11,022 nt of DNA from Candidatus Omnitrophota bacterium (GTDB lineage Bacteria > Omnitrophota > Gorgyraeia > B26-G9): NCBI GenBank assembly GCA_023136735.1, contig JAGLQQ010000076.1, positions 1 through 11,022 on the forward strand, read 5' to 3'. Shown here piece by piece: positions 1 through 5,452 of this stretch. A model generated the notes under the pieces. That model was given only the letters and a program-made list of their open reading frames with translations. It made no database searches and was not told where the DNA came from. The position numbers and the translations under genes were made by a program. Position 1 is the stretch's first letter. Each line of letters opens with the position of its first letter.

Positions 1-112
1 GGCGGATAATCAAAGGCAATCATCTATAGGCTCACGCCCATAGAATTCTGCAGCAATAAATAAAAAAGGCCTGATTCTTTAAGAATCCAACCCCTTTTGC
101 TTTATTTAAGTT
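1..112 (-). ncRNA. Candidate structured RNA or mRNA leader running off the window edge
   Basis: A near-consensus promoter at 119-147 should start a minus-strand transcript near position 112. No open frame of useful length follows. The transcript would contain a U-tailed hairpin (55-98) and then a 9-bp hairpin at 44-23 (TCTATGGGC / GCCTATAGA, one G-U pair) closed by GTGA, a GNRA-type tetraloop. Strong promoter, no coding capacity and two hairpins suggest a small RNA or a 5' leader (attenuator or riboswitch type) of a gene beyond position 1. I do not recognise it as tmRNA, RNase P RNA, SRP RNA or a common riboswitch. The 3' part is outside the window, so the class cannot be decided. Confidence 0.3.
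55..98 (-). terminator. Terminator-like hairpin with U tract
   Basis: On the minus strand AAAAGG (98-93) pairs with CCTTTT (69-64), enclosing the inner stem GATTCT-TAA-AGAATC (87-73). The 3' arm continues into a T-rich run (67-55). The arrangement suits an intrinsic terminator or attenuator for the transcript starting near 112, or a distant terminator for the gene ending at 299. The plus strand also has a T-rich tail (95-107), so it could act in both directions. The stem is A+T-rich and interrupted, hence moderate confidence. Confidence 0.4.
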
Positions 113-118
113 AATACG

Positions 119-147
119 AGTATATCATAAGTAGTGACATCTGTCAA
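119..147 (-). promoter_or_regulatory. Near-consensus sigma-70 promoter pointing out of the window
   Basis: Minus strand TTGACA (147-142), a 17-base spacer, then TATACT (124-119). This is 11 of 12 consensus positions at the optimal spacing, in a region without genes. Predicted start of transcription is near 112, directed towards position 1. It is the strongest promoter match in the window by eye. Confidence 0.75.
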
Positions 148-298
148 GGCAGGACAAAAACACGCAACATATTTAGAATAAACATGTTGTAACATCGACT
201 TCAGGCTATTATTCACCTCTTTGATCCCCAGGAACCAGGATTTCTTTTAAAAAGTCTTGATTAGTCCCCCTTCCACTCAAAAACAGAGGGCCAAAAGA

Positions 299-796
299 TT
301 ATTTTCCAGTCATATAATAGCTTACGCACATAAACTTAGTGAAATTACGAATAGCCTGAGTTCTGGCCTTTTCTGTCTCTAAATCATCCTGCGCCTTTTT
401 AAAATCAGTAGAGGCATCCAAGAGTTTCTGCATATAGACAGCTCTCTCTTCTTCACTCATAAAACTTTCCTTAATTACTTTAAGCTCTCCTGAATCAAGA
501 AAAAATCCCCCGCATTGATAGCACTCATCAATATTTACTTCCTTAGAAGCCTCATACATATGAATATGCATCGGCAGACTGCATTTTGGGCACTTAACCT
601 GGCCTCTATTATCATTTGCTCTATCATAGCTCAATGCCTCTTGAAGCGCTAAACCTAACCCTTCGTTCTGCTCATCAAGTTTAGCCAGTTCCATCCAATC
701 GAACCACATCCCTTTACAGCCGTCTTTACAAACATCTATGTTTACGCCGCCAAAATCCTCTACAACCATTTCCTTCTGACAAACCGGACAATTCAT
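299..796 (-). CDS. Two-domain zf-TFIIB zinc-ribbon protein
   Basis: A 165-residue cytoplasmic protein of unknown function with two zf-TFIIB-type zinc ribbons. The first uses C3xxC6 and C23xxxC27 followed by WFDWMEL. The second uses C69xxC72 and C92xxC95 followed by GGFFLDSGEL, the usual family signature (C..CGG.[WF].D..EL). The first ribbon has CxxxC in its second knuckle where CxxC is typical. A charged, probably helical tail (about 112-150) follows, possibly a coiled coil. Proteins of this kind are common in bacteria, and their partner (nucleic acid or protein) is mostly unknown. The start ATG is supported by AAGGGG eight bases upstream (805-810). It has its own candidate promoter at 872-900, so it is probably monocistronic. 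The family call is secure; the function is not. Confidence 0.85.
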   Translation of the reverse strand: MNCPVCQKEMVVEDFGGVNIDVCKDGCKGMWFDWMELAKLDEQNEGLGLALQEALSYDRANDNRGQVKCPKCSLPMHIHMYEASKEVNIDECYQCGGFFLDSGELKVIKESFMSEEERAVYMQKLLDASTDFKKAQDDLETEKARTQAIRNFTKFMCVSYYMTGK

Positions 797-841
797 AATA
801 AATACCCCTTTCTAAACTAATAAAAACAATATTGCGATCAT

Positions 842-865
842 TAACCAATTAAGAAACTAACCAAT
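842..865. repeat. Direct repeat TAACCAAT x2, possible operator
   Basis: Two exact copies of TAACCAAT (842-849 and 858-865) lie 16 bases apart, start to start. They cover roughly +1 to +24 of the transcript predicted from the 872-900 promoter, where a repressor would act. Chance repeats of eight bases are possible in A+T-rich DNA, so this is only a candidate. Confidence 0.3.
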
Positions 866-871
866 AGAAAA

Positions 872-900
872 ATGTTACCATTTACAGCTGCTTTTTTCAA
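872..900 (-). promoter_or_regulatory. Candidate promoter of the zf-TFIIB gene
   Basis: Minus strand TTGAAA (900-895), a 17-base spacer, TAACAT (877-872), with TGG directly before the -10 (an extended -10 TGn). It lies about 75 bases upstream of the start at 796 and points to it. The -35 matches five of six positions and the -10 four of six. Confidence 0.45.
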
Positions 901-930
901 CCAAAATTTCTTTTATAATCAGTCCTATAC

Positions 931-1515
931 TCACTGTCTTCTCCACTGCTGCCATAATTGAGAGTTTTGAGCTTTTTCTGCATTCTGATGCAACTTGTCA
1001 AATAGACTCATATACCTGTCATTCGGAATGCTATCGATTTTATAGGTATACCCACTTTTTATAACTTCAACGTTAAGAAATATTTCTTCACCCGAATGCT
1101 TTTCAGGAAGAATAAAGACATATCCTAATAGATTACCATAATTATCTTTCACCTTTTTGTCAAACTCAACCCTAAGCCTTTTCCCGTCAATAAGATCCTC
1201 GATGAAACACTTTGCCTCATTTCCCATCACTCTTAATACTTCTTCGGGAATATTGGAAACCTTTGAATCAAATTGTAATTTATTCCCATCCACAACCTCC
1301 GGAGTATCTACTCCAATAAGCCGTAAAAGTTTGTCATTATCAAGACGGAGCACGTCTCCGCTTAGAGTTTCTTTTACACTTACATCAAAATATTTCGAAT
1401 TTTCAAACGCATGTTTATCTTTTGCATTTGCCGCAAAGGATACCGAAACAAAACAACCAAACACAAACAGTAAACAGAAGCTTATCAGAACTCTGGATTT
1501 AATAACTATTTTCAT
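931..1515 (-). CDS. Secreted staphylococcal-nuclease-like (SNase) domain protein
   Basis: A 194-residue protein with a signal peptide (basic MKIVIKSR, hydrophobic core about 9-27, likely cut near residues 28-30), so it is exported. An SNase OB-fold domain spans about 43-190. Compared with S. aureus nuclease, the calcium ligands D21, D40 and T41 correspond to D54, D70 and T71, and catalytic R35 and E43 to R65 and E73 in RLIGVDTPE. The second catalytic arginine, R87 in the KYGRGLAY segment, is N128 here (NYGNLLGY). The codon at 1134-1132 reads AAT on the coding strand. In the model enzyme this loss strongly reduces cleavage, so activity may be low or altered, or the domain may only bind nucleic acid. 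AGAGG lies four bases before the ATG. Only a weak promoter (TTTAAG-17-TAAAAT, 1615-1587) is visible upstream. Family call good; enzyme activity doubtful. Confidence 0.8.
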   Translation of the reverse strand: MKIVIKSRVLISFCLLFVFGCFVSVSFAANAKDKHAFENSKYFDVSVKETLSGDVLRLDNDKLLRLIGVDTPEVVDGNKLQFDSKVSNIPEEVLRVMGNEAKCFIEDLIDGKRLRVEFDKKVKDNYGNLLGYVFILPEKHSGEEIFLNVEVIKSGYTYKIDSIPNDRYMSLFDKLHQNAEKAQNSQLWQQWRRQ

Positions 1516-1668
1516 GCAACCTCTTATTTTTGTATTAATTGATCATAAGTTCAGATTAACATAAATAAAAACAATTGTTCAAGGAAATTTTACAAGCATT
1601 TTCAAACAGCTTAAATACATTCAAAGAAAGCAACTTTCCAAAAATTGTTTTTTTGTGTTTAATAATTT

Positions 1669-3030
1669 TTAAATCAATTCATCGGTCATATATTCCAGGT
1701 CTATCAATCCCCGATCATATAATCCCCTCAGGGAGCTTTGCATAGTTTGCATGCCAACATTCTTGCCTACCTGTATAAGCAAAGGTATCTGTTTCCAGTC
1801 AGCTTCCCTGATCGCCCTGCGTACCGCATTTGTAACCACCATTATCTCAGTAGACAGCACAAGTCCTGTCTCATCAACACGTGGTATTAAATCCTGGCTT
1901 ATTACTCCCCTGAGTATCAGTGAAAGTCGCTTAAGAATATGCTTTTGTATGTCGCCTGGAAAAAAAGAAGAAACCCTATCCAATGACTGCGCGGCATCAC
2001 CAGCGTGTATTGATGTCAAAACCAATGCTCCCGTCTCTGCGGCCGTAATAGCCGTTTCCATAGTCTCCATATCCAGAATCTCTCCCACTACTAGAATATC
2101 CGGATTTTGGCGAAGTGCATTTTTAGCCGCATTGGAAAAAGATAAAGTATCCCGTCCCACCTCTCTTTGCTTAATTATACAACGCTTGTTAACATGCACA
2201 TATTCTATAGGTTCTTCAATACAAACTACAAGGCCTCCCCTTTTATTATTTACAAATTCAATCATAGAAGCAAGCGTAGTTGTTTTTCCAGAACCAGTTC
2301 GACCTGAAACTAGTATTAATCCGCTTTTATTAAGCAGTAGATTTTCTACTGATATTGACAATCCTAAAGAAGCTGGCGCATCTATTTGCGCCGAAATCGG
2401 CCGAAAAGCACCCTCTATACACCCCTGCTGTATATGAAGATTCACACGGAAACGCCTTCCCTTACGAGTAGTCAGCACAAAATTAAACTCTTTATTATTC
2501 ATAAACTTTATATATCTATCTCCATCAAGCATTGCTAAAAGTAAATGCTTTAGTACATATTCATCAAACGGTTCGCCTTCTTCAACAACCAATTTCCCAA
2601 TCTTTTTTTTAATCGGAGCATATCCGGCAACAAGATGGATATCTACTACATTTTCCAAGTCAATATTATCTAGGACATTATGAATATCGACTTTTACGAG
2701 AAAGTTTTTTAGCTTTTCAAGATCTGCTGTTGCAATTTCCTCAATACTTACTCCCACGATATAATGCATTTCTTTTCGCTCTGAGATCATTACTCTAACA
2801 GTCCTACCCTCAAAAACAATAGATTCATCTCTAGCAACTAAGACTTTCACTCTTATCGGACAATTAATTTCCAGCTTTTCCTCAGAAAAGAAACTTATCC
2901 CGGCAAGCCCTAGATCTCTTACAGGCACCGACATCGGAATATCAAAAGTACCATCTGGAAAAATGCGTTCATAATGCACATTTACCCTCAGGGGATAGCG
3001 AAGCTTCCCTCTTTTTTCTTTATATTCCAT
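1669..3030 (-). CDS. PilZ-PilT fusion: type IV pilus retraction-type ATPase with N-terminal PilZ domain
   Basis: A 453-residue cytoplasmic AAA+ motor. Residues about 1-110 look like a PilZ domain, the c-di-GMP receptor fold: R7xxxR11 (also R11xxxR15) and D39xGxxG44, where the usual serine of [DN]xSxxG is glycine. Residues about 120-453 are PilT/PilU-like: the N-domain signature DIHLVAGYAP, Walker A G243RTGSGKTT, Asp box IEEPIEYVH (usually EDPIE), Walker B NPDILVVGE with E317, and His box around H342 (TSIHAG). The C-terminal motif AVRRAIRE (402-409) matches AIRNLIRE, needed for retraction in PilT. GEMRD reads GEILD here. The start is ATG 3030, which has GAGGAGG nine bases upstream; the in-frame TTG 3069 and ATG 3060 lack a site. 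The gene stands alone without other pil genes. Inference: retraction gated by c-di-GMP. Confidence 0.85.
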   Translation of the reverse strand: MEYKEKRGKLRYPLRVNVHYERIFPDGTFDIPMSVPVRDLGLAGISFFSEEKLEINCPIRVKVLVARDESIVFEGRTVRVMISERKEMHYIVGVSIEEIATADLEKLKNFLVKVDIHNVLDNIDLENVVDIHLVAGYAPIKKKIGKLVVEEGEPFDEYVLKHLLLAMLDGDRYIKFMNNKEFNFVLTTRKGRRFRVNLHIQQGCIEGAFRPISAQIDAPASLGLSISVENLLLNKSGLILVSGRTGSGKTTTLASMIEFVNNKRGGLVVCIEEPIEYVHVNKRCIIKQREVGRDTLSFSNAAKNALRQNPDILVVGEILDMETMETAITAAETGALVLTSIHAGDAAQSLDRVSSFFPGDIQKHILKRLSLILRGVISQDLIPRVDETGLVLSTEIMVVTNAVRRAIREADWKQIPLLIQVGKNVGMQTMQSSLRGLYDRGLIDLEYMTDELI

Positions 3031-3124
3031 AATCCAATGCCTCCTCGTTATAATTAGCATTAATAACAATAAAAAAACAACACTTATAAAGTGCTGTTTG
3101 AAAGATTATCTTAACTTTGTTCAT
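3020..3124 (-). CDS. Possible 34-codon leader ORF upstream of and overlapping the pilus ATPase gene
   Basis: ATG at 3124 opens a 34-codon frame ending at TAA 3020, so it overlaps the ATPase start (3030) by eleven bases in another frame. The peptide begins MNKVKIIF, has a hydrophobic middle (CCFFIVI) and an acidic end (NEEALDYGI). GAGG lies seven bases before the ATG. However, a transcript from the 3137-3145 promoter would begin near 3130 and carry almost no leader, so translation may depend on readthrough from metF or be leaderless. The ORF spans the terminator hairpin at 3068-3098, so a translating ribosome would disrupt it. No homology is recognised. It could be a chance frame. Confidence 0.3.
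   Translation of the reverse strand: MNKVKIIFQTALYKCCFFIVINANYNEEALDYGI
3040..3046 (-). promoter_or_regulatory. Strong ribosome binding site deciding the pilus ATPase start
   Basis: GAGGAGG on the minus strand ends nine bases before ATG 3030. It lies inside the frame extended to TTG 3069 and so argues for the 3030 start, which also begins directly at the charged MEYKEKRGK segment leading into PilZ. Confidence 0.8.
3068..3098 (-). terminator. Intrinsic terminator between metF and the pilus ATPase gene
   Basis: Minus strand AACAGCACTT (3098-3089), loop TAT, AAGTGTTGTT (3085-3076): a 10-bp stem with one G-U pair, followed directly by a run of T (3075 downward). It is the best terminator in the window. 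It suits the end of metF transcription, but it lies downstream of the only visible promoter for the ATPase (3137-3145), so it should also act as an attenuator in that gene's leader. Confidence 0.75.
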
Positions 3125-3136
3125 TCTCCCGCCTCT

Positions 3137-3145
3137 ATTATAACA
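3137..3145 (-). promoter_or_regulatory. Extended -10 promoter for the pilus ATPase gene
   Basis: Minus strand TGTTATAAT: a perfect -10 (3142-3137) preceded by TGn. No good -35 is visible at 16-18 bases, as is common for extended -10 promoters. The start of transcription would fall near 3130, about 100 bases before ATG 3030 and upstream of the terminator hairpin. Confidence 0.5.
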
Positions 3146-3185
3146 CTTTTATAAATAAAGAAGATACCTGCGCCTAATCGGCTAT

Positions 3186-4046
3186 TCAATTGATAGCTTC
3201 GAGTATCCTAGTAATAACCTGTGGCTTATTCAAAGTAAAAAAATGTAATTGATTGATTCCGTTGCTTATTAGTTGGCGGCATTGCTCTATCGTAAAATCT
3301 ATTCCGATTTTTTCCATCTCCTGCGGCTGCCCCTTTACGCGCTGCATTCTTTCTTCAATATGTCTTGGAATAGTCGCCCGGCAAATCGAAGCAAACTTCT
3401 TTACCTTCGCTACATCAGTAAGAGGTAAAATGCCCGGCAAAACAGGAATATCTATTCCTTTCTTTTTCATGCGATCAAGCATTGAGTAATAGTACTGATT
3501 ATCAAAAAACATCTGCGTAACCGCAAAATCAGCACCAGCATCAATTTTCTGTTTTGTATGTTCCATATCTTCTTCTATTGAAGCCGCCTCAATATGTCCT
3601 TCCGGATATACAGCAACCCCAATGCAAAAGTGACCGTAACCCTTTATATTCTTAACAAGATCAATTGCATAAGAAAAATCCTTCTGAGCAAAGTCAAAAT
3701 CATTAATGCCTTGAGGAGGATCCCCCCTTAATGCCATAATGTTTTCAATGCCTTTAGACTTATATTCATCAAGCAGCTCTTTTATTTGAGTACTCTCTGC
3801 ACCTAAGCAGGTTAAATGCGGCATAACCTCAAATTCTTTAACTTCTAAAAGTAATGCGACAGCATCTTTAGTGCGATCCTGGTCTCCCCCTCCAGCCCCA
3901 TATGTCATGGATACATATAGAGGATTATACTGTTTTAAAATCCCAATAGTTCGCTCGAGGGATTGTCTCCCCTTTTCTGTACGAGCCGGAAAAAATTCAA
4001 AGGAAACACCTTTGTCTCTATTTTTAAGTATCTGTTCTATTTTCAT
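3186..4046 (-). CDS. metF: 5,10-methylenetetrahydrofolate reductase
   Basis: A 286-residue flavoenzyme that reduces 5,10-methylene-THF to 5-methyl-THF, the methyl donor for methionine synthesis and, in acetogenic or archaeal-type pathways, for C1 metabolism. It is a full-length single-domain bacterial MetF, close to the E. coli size. Motifs in order: SFEFFP with E17 (E. coli catalytic E28), MTYGAGG, ALRGDPP with D109 (E. coli D120, flavin contact), YPEGH (147-151), QMFFDN (178-183), GILPL and the C-terminal HFFTLN. These cover the TIM-barrel active site throughout. The ATG at 4046 fits the normal N terminus, but no clear Shine-Dalgarno sequence precedes it. A promoter at 4080-4107 gives a short leader, and the terminator at 3068-3098 closes the unit. 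No methionine or folate genes are adjacent. The family assignment is firm. Confidence 0.95.
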   Translation of the reverse strand: MKIEQILKNRDKGVSFEFFPARTEKGRQSLERTIGILKQYNPLYVSMTYGAGGGDQDRTKDAVALLLEVKEFEVMPHLTCLGAESTQIKELLDEYKSKGIENIMALRGDPPQGINDFDFAQKDFSYAIDLVKNIKGYGHFCIGVAVYPEGHIEAASIEEDMEHTKQKIDAGADFAVTQMFFDNQYYYSMLDRMKKKGIDIPVLPGILPLTDVAKVKKFASICRATIPRHIEERMQRVKGQPQEMEKIGIDFTIEQCRQLISNGINQLHFFTLNKPQVITRILEAIN

Positions 4047-4079
4047 TTTATCATATTTATTTTTAAAATTATTTACAAT

Positions 4080-4107
4080 ATTATACCAAATAATCCTCGT
4101 AACTCAA
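4080..4107 (-). promoter_or_regulatory. Promoter of metF
   Basis: Minus strand TTGAGT (4107-4102), a 16-base spacer, perfect TATAAT (4085-4080), lying in the 77-base gap before metF. Predicted transcription start near 4073, giving a leader of about 27 bases. No riboswitch would fit in this leader. Confidence 0.6.
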
Positions 4108-4123
4108 AACAACTTTTATCTAA

Positions 4124-4318
4124 TCACCATATGATAAGCAAAATAAAACTTATAATAATAAACATTATAATCATCAGCACAATTATTCGAGGCCCAGGAT
4201 AGCGCAAGCGGCTTAAGAAACCAGTGTCTCTTTCTAGCCCTAGTCCGCAATAAAGACAGTTTAGTGCTTCCTCATCGTTTATAGGATTATCACAATGCGG
4301 GCATTTAAATTCCGACAT
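4124..4318 (-). CDS. Small zinc-ribbon single-pass membrane protein
   Basis: A 64-residue protein of unknown function. The N terminus carries a four-cysteine zinc ribbon, C6xxC9 and C21xxC24 (CPHC, CLYC). A short basic linker (GFLSRLRYPGPR) leads to one strongly hydrophobic helix, about residues 44-63, ending at the C terminus. By the positive-inside rule the ribbon should be cytoplasmic, making a tail-anchored topology. CGGAG lies five bases before the ATG, a convincing ribosome site. It follows the HAD gene by 59 bases with no evident terminator between, so the two may be co-transcribed. Small zinc-ribbon-plus-helix proteins are frequent in bacteria and mostly uncharacterised. Real gene likely; no function offered. 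Confidence 0.7.
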   Translation of the reverse strand: MSEFKCPHCDNPINDEEALNCLYCGLGLERDTGFLSRLRYPGPRIIVLMIIMFIIISFILLIIW

Positions 4319-4377
4319 TTATACTCCGTTTAGTTTTTTGTGTGAACGATAAAACATTTCTTCCCCTCTTGATTAAA

Positions 4378-5223
4378 TTATCTGTGATAGGCACTTTCCG
4401 CTAACTTTAATTCTTTTGCCTTATTTTCTACCGCCATAACAAGCAAATGGTTTAAATCGCTTTTTTTCCCGTAATCAGCCTGCACAACACCTTGAACCCT
4501 GTTATCATTTACAAATTCCCAAGCCTTACCCCATTTACGTTTATCAATGGGATCATAAACCGCAATAGCCATTCCGTTTTGTTTGGCAATAAGCGAAAAC
4601 AGCGGAATATCTGTATACCCGTCCCCAATAACTATCATCTGGTTAAAAGGCACATACAATTCATCAACCTTCTTATTTACATCAAACGGACAAAAACGGG
4701 AATCAGGACCGAAAATACCTTTTGATATTTGAAATAAAAAACGGGTTTTATCGGTAAAGCTGACAATGCTTTTCGGAAAATCTATTTCCCCTTTTTTGTT
4801 ATATTCAAAATCGCAGGCCCATATATCTTTGAACTGTTTCGCTATTTTAGTATTAATTAAAATTTCCCGTATCCCGCTGCTTATCAAAAAAAAATCTACT
4901 TCTACCTTAGGATTAACATCCGCTACAACTGCTCTAAGTTTTTTAAATATGGTATGCGCCCCGTTAAAAAAAGATATCTTTTTTCCGAAACCTGCAAGTT
5001 TTTTTTTGGTTATCCTGTTTTTTTCACCGCCGGATTTAGACAGCTCAATGATTTTATATAAATAAGCAGGTATAGGATCCCATCCCTTTTTACTATACAT
5101 CGGGGTGACCTTATTGCTCCAAAAATCTTCTACATCAACCCCCATGCTCGCCAAAAAGCTACTTGTTGAATCCGGAGCCAAGGTTTCGTCAAAATCAAAT
5201 ATTACCGCGATTCTATTAACCAT
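4378..5223 (-). CDS. HAD-superfamily phosphatase
   Basis: A 281-residue cytoplasmic hydrolase of the haloacid dehalogenase superfamily. All four motifs are visible: motif I D10FDET14 (nucleophile D10, acid/base D12), motif II SSG (115-117), motif III probably K159, and motif IV GDGYTD (200-205) with metal-binding D201 and D205. The helical insert between motifs I and II (about 20-110) is the cap, resembling phosphoserine-phosphatase-like members. The substrate cannot be read from sequence; a small phosphorylated metabolite is likely. GGGAG lies four bases before ATG 5223, and an in-frame TAA just upstream fixes the start. A perfect TATAAT occurs at 5300-5295 without a convincing -35. The small zinc-ribbon gene follows. 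Superfamily certain; specificity unknown. Confidence 0.9.
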   Translation of the reverse strand: MVNRIAVIFDFDETLAPDSTSSFLASMGVDVEDFWSNKVTPMYSKKGWDPIPAYLYKIIELSKSGGEKNRITKKKLAGFGKKISFFNGAHTIFKKLRAVVADVNPKVEVDFFLISSGIREILINTKIAKQFKDIWACDFEYNKKGEIDFPKSIVSFTDKTRFLFQISKGIFGPDSRFCPFDVNKKVDELYVPFNQMIVIGDGYTDIPLFSLIAKQNGMAIAVYDPIDKRKWGKAWEFVNDNRVQGVVQADYGKKSDLNHLLVMAVENKAKELKLAESAYHR

Positions 5224-5295
5224 TTTTCTCCCGCCTTATTCAATGCTTTCATAAAAAAGACATTCTCTCTTTAGAAAGATTGCCATCGTTATTTA

Positions 5296-5379
5296 TTATA
5301 TTTCATCCATATCTTCACTATTTACATCCCTGCAAAAGCCTAGAAATCCATTTAAAAATATCACTTTATCTAATATCAT
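5296..5379 (-). CDS. Doubtful 27-codon ORF between lptD and the HAD gene
   Basis: ATG 5379 to TAA 5296, reading MILDKVIFLNGFLG at its start and ending acidic (SEDMDEI). AGAGG lies four bases before the ATG, and a weak promoter-like CTGTCA-17-TAATAT overlaps its start. No family is recognised. It is listed because it has a ribosome site and fills part of an otherwise empty 229-base gap, but a frame this short is expected by chance. Confidence 0.2.
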   Translation of the reverse strand: MILDKVIFLNGFLGFCRDVNSEDMDEI

Positions 5380-5416
5380 ATTACCTCTGCTCTTTGCTTT
5401 TGACAGGATAAAATCC

Positions 5417-5442
5417 AAAAAAGAACCCTGTTTTTCAGAATC
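5417..5442 (-). terminator. Weak terminator downstream of lptD
   Basis: Minus strand GATTCTG-AAAAA-CAGGGTTC (5442-5423) can fold with several G-U pairs and is followed by TTTTTT (5422-5417). A perfect AATCAT-A-ATGATT dyad (5439-5451) sits just beside the lptD stop. The T run and position fit a terminator, but the stem is weak. Confidence 0.35.
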
Positions 5443-5452
5443 ATTATGATTA

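Noticed and set aside
2..43. Plus-strand frame ending in TAG at 41-43 that could be the C-terminal tail of a gene lying to the left.
   Set aside because: Only thirteen codons are visible and nothing in them is recognisable. The opposite strand has a strong promoter and hairpins over the same bases. It cannot be supported, though it remains the main alternative to the RNA reading.
165..189. CAACAT...ATGTTG inverted repeat.
   Set aside because: Six-base arms with a 13-base centre in A+T-rich DNA, not placed at any promoter; likely chance.
1..298. tRNA, tmRNA, RNase P RNA or a named riboswitch in the left intergenic region.
   Set aside because: No tRNA cloverleaf landmarks, no CCA-flanked T arm and no conserved core of the other RNAs can be found. 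Only generic hairpins are visible.
1587..1615. TTTAAG-17-TAAAAT as promoter of the nuclease gene.
   Set aside because: The -35 matches only three positions. In A+T-rich intergenic DNA such a match is expected by chance.
1626..1638. GAAAG-CAA-CTTTC hairpin downstream of the pilus ATPase gene as a terminator.
   Set aside because: The stem is five mostly A-T pairs and lacks a clear T run on the minus strand.
1751..2437. A 228-codon open frame on the plus strand, antisense to the PilZ-PilT gene.
   Set aside because: It lies entirely within a gene with full motif support, has no ribosome site or family signature, and is rich in Ser, Ile and Thr as expected for an antisense shadow.
3031..3069. 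Longer start for the PilZ-PilT protein at TTG 3069 or ATG 3060.
   Set aside because: The added residues overlap the strong GAGGAGG that serves ATG 3030, and neither upstream start has its own site.
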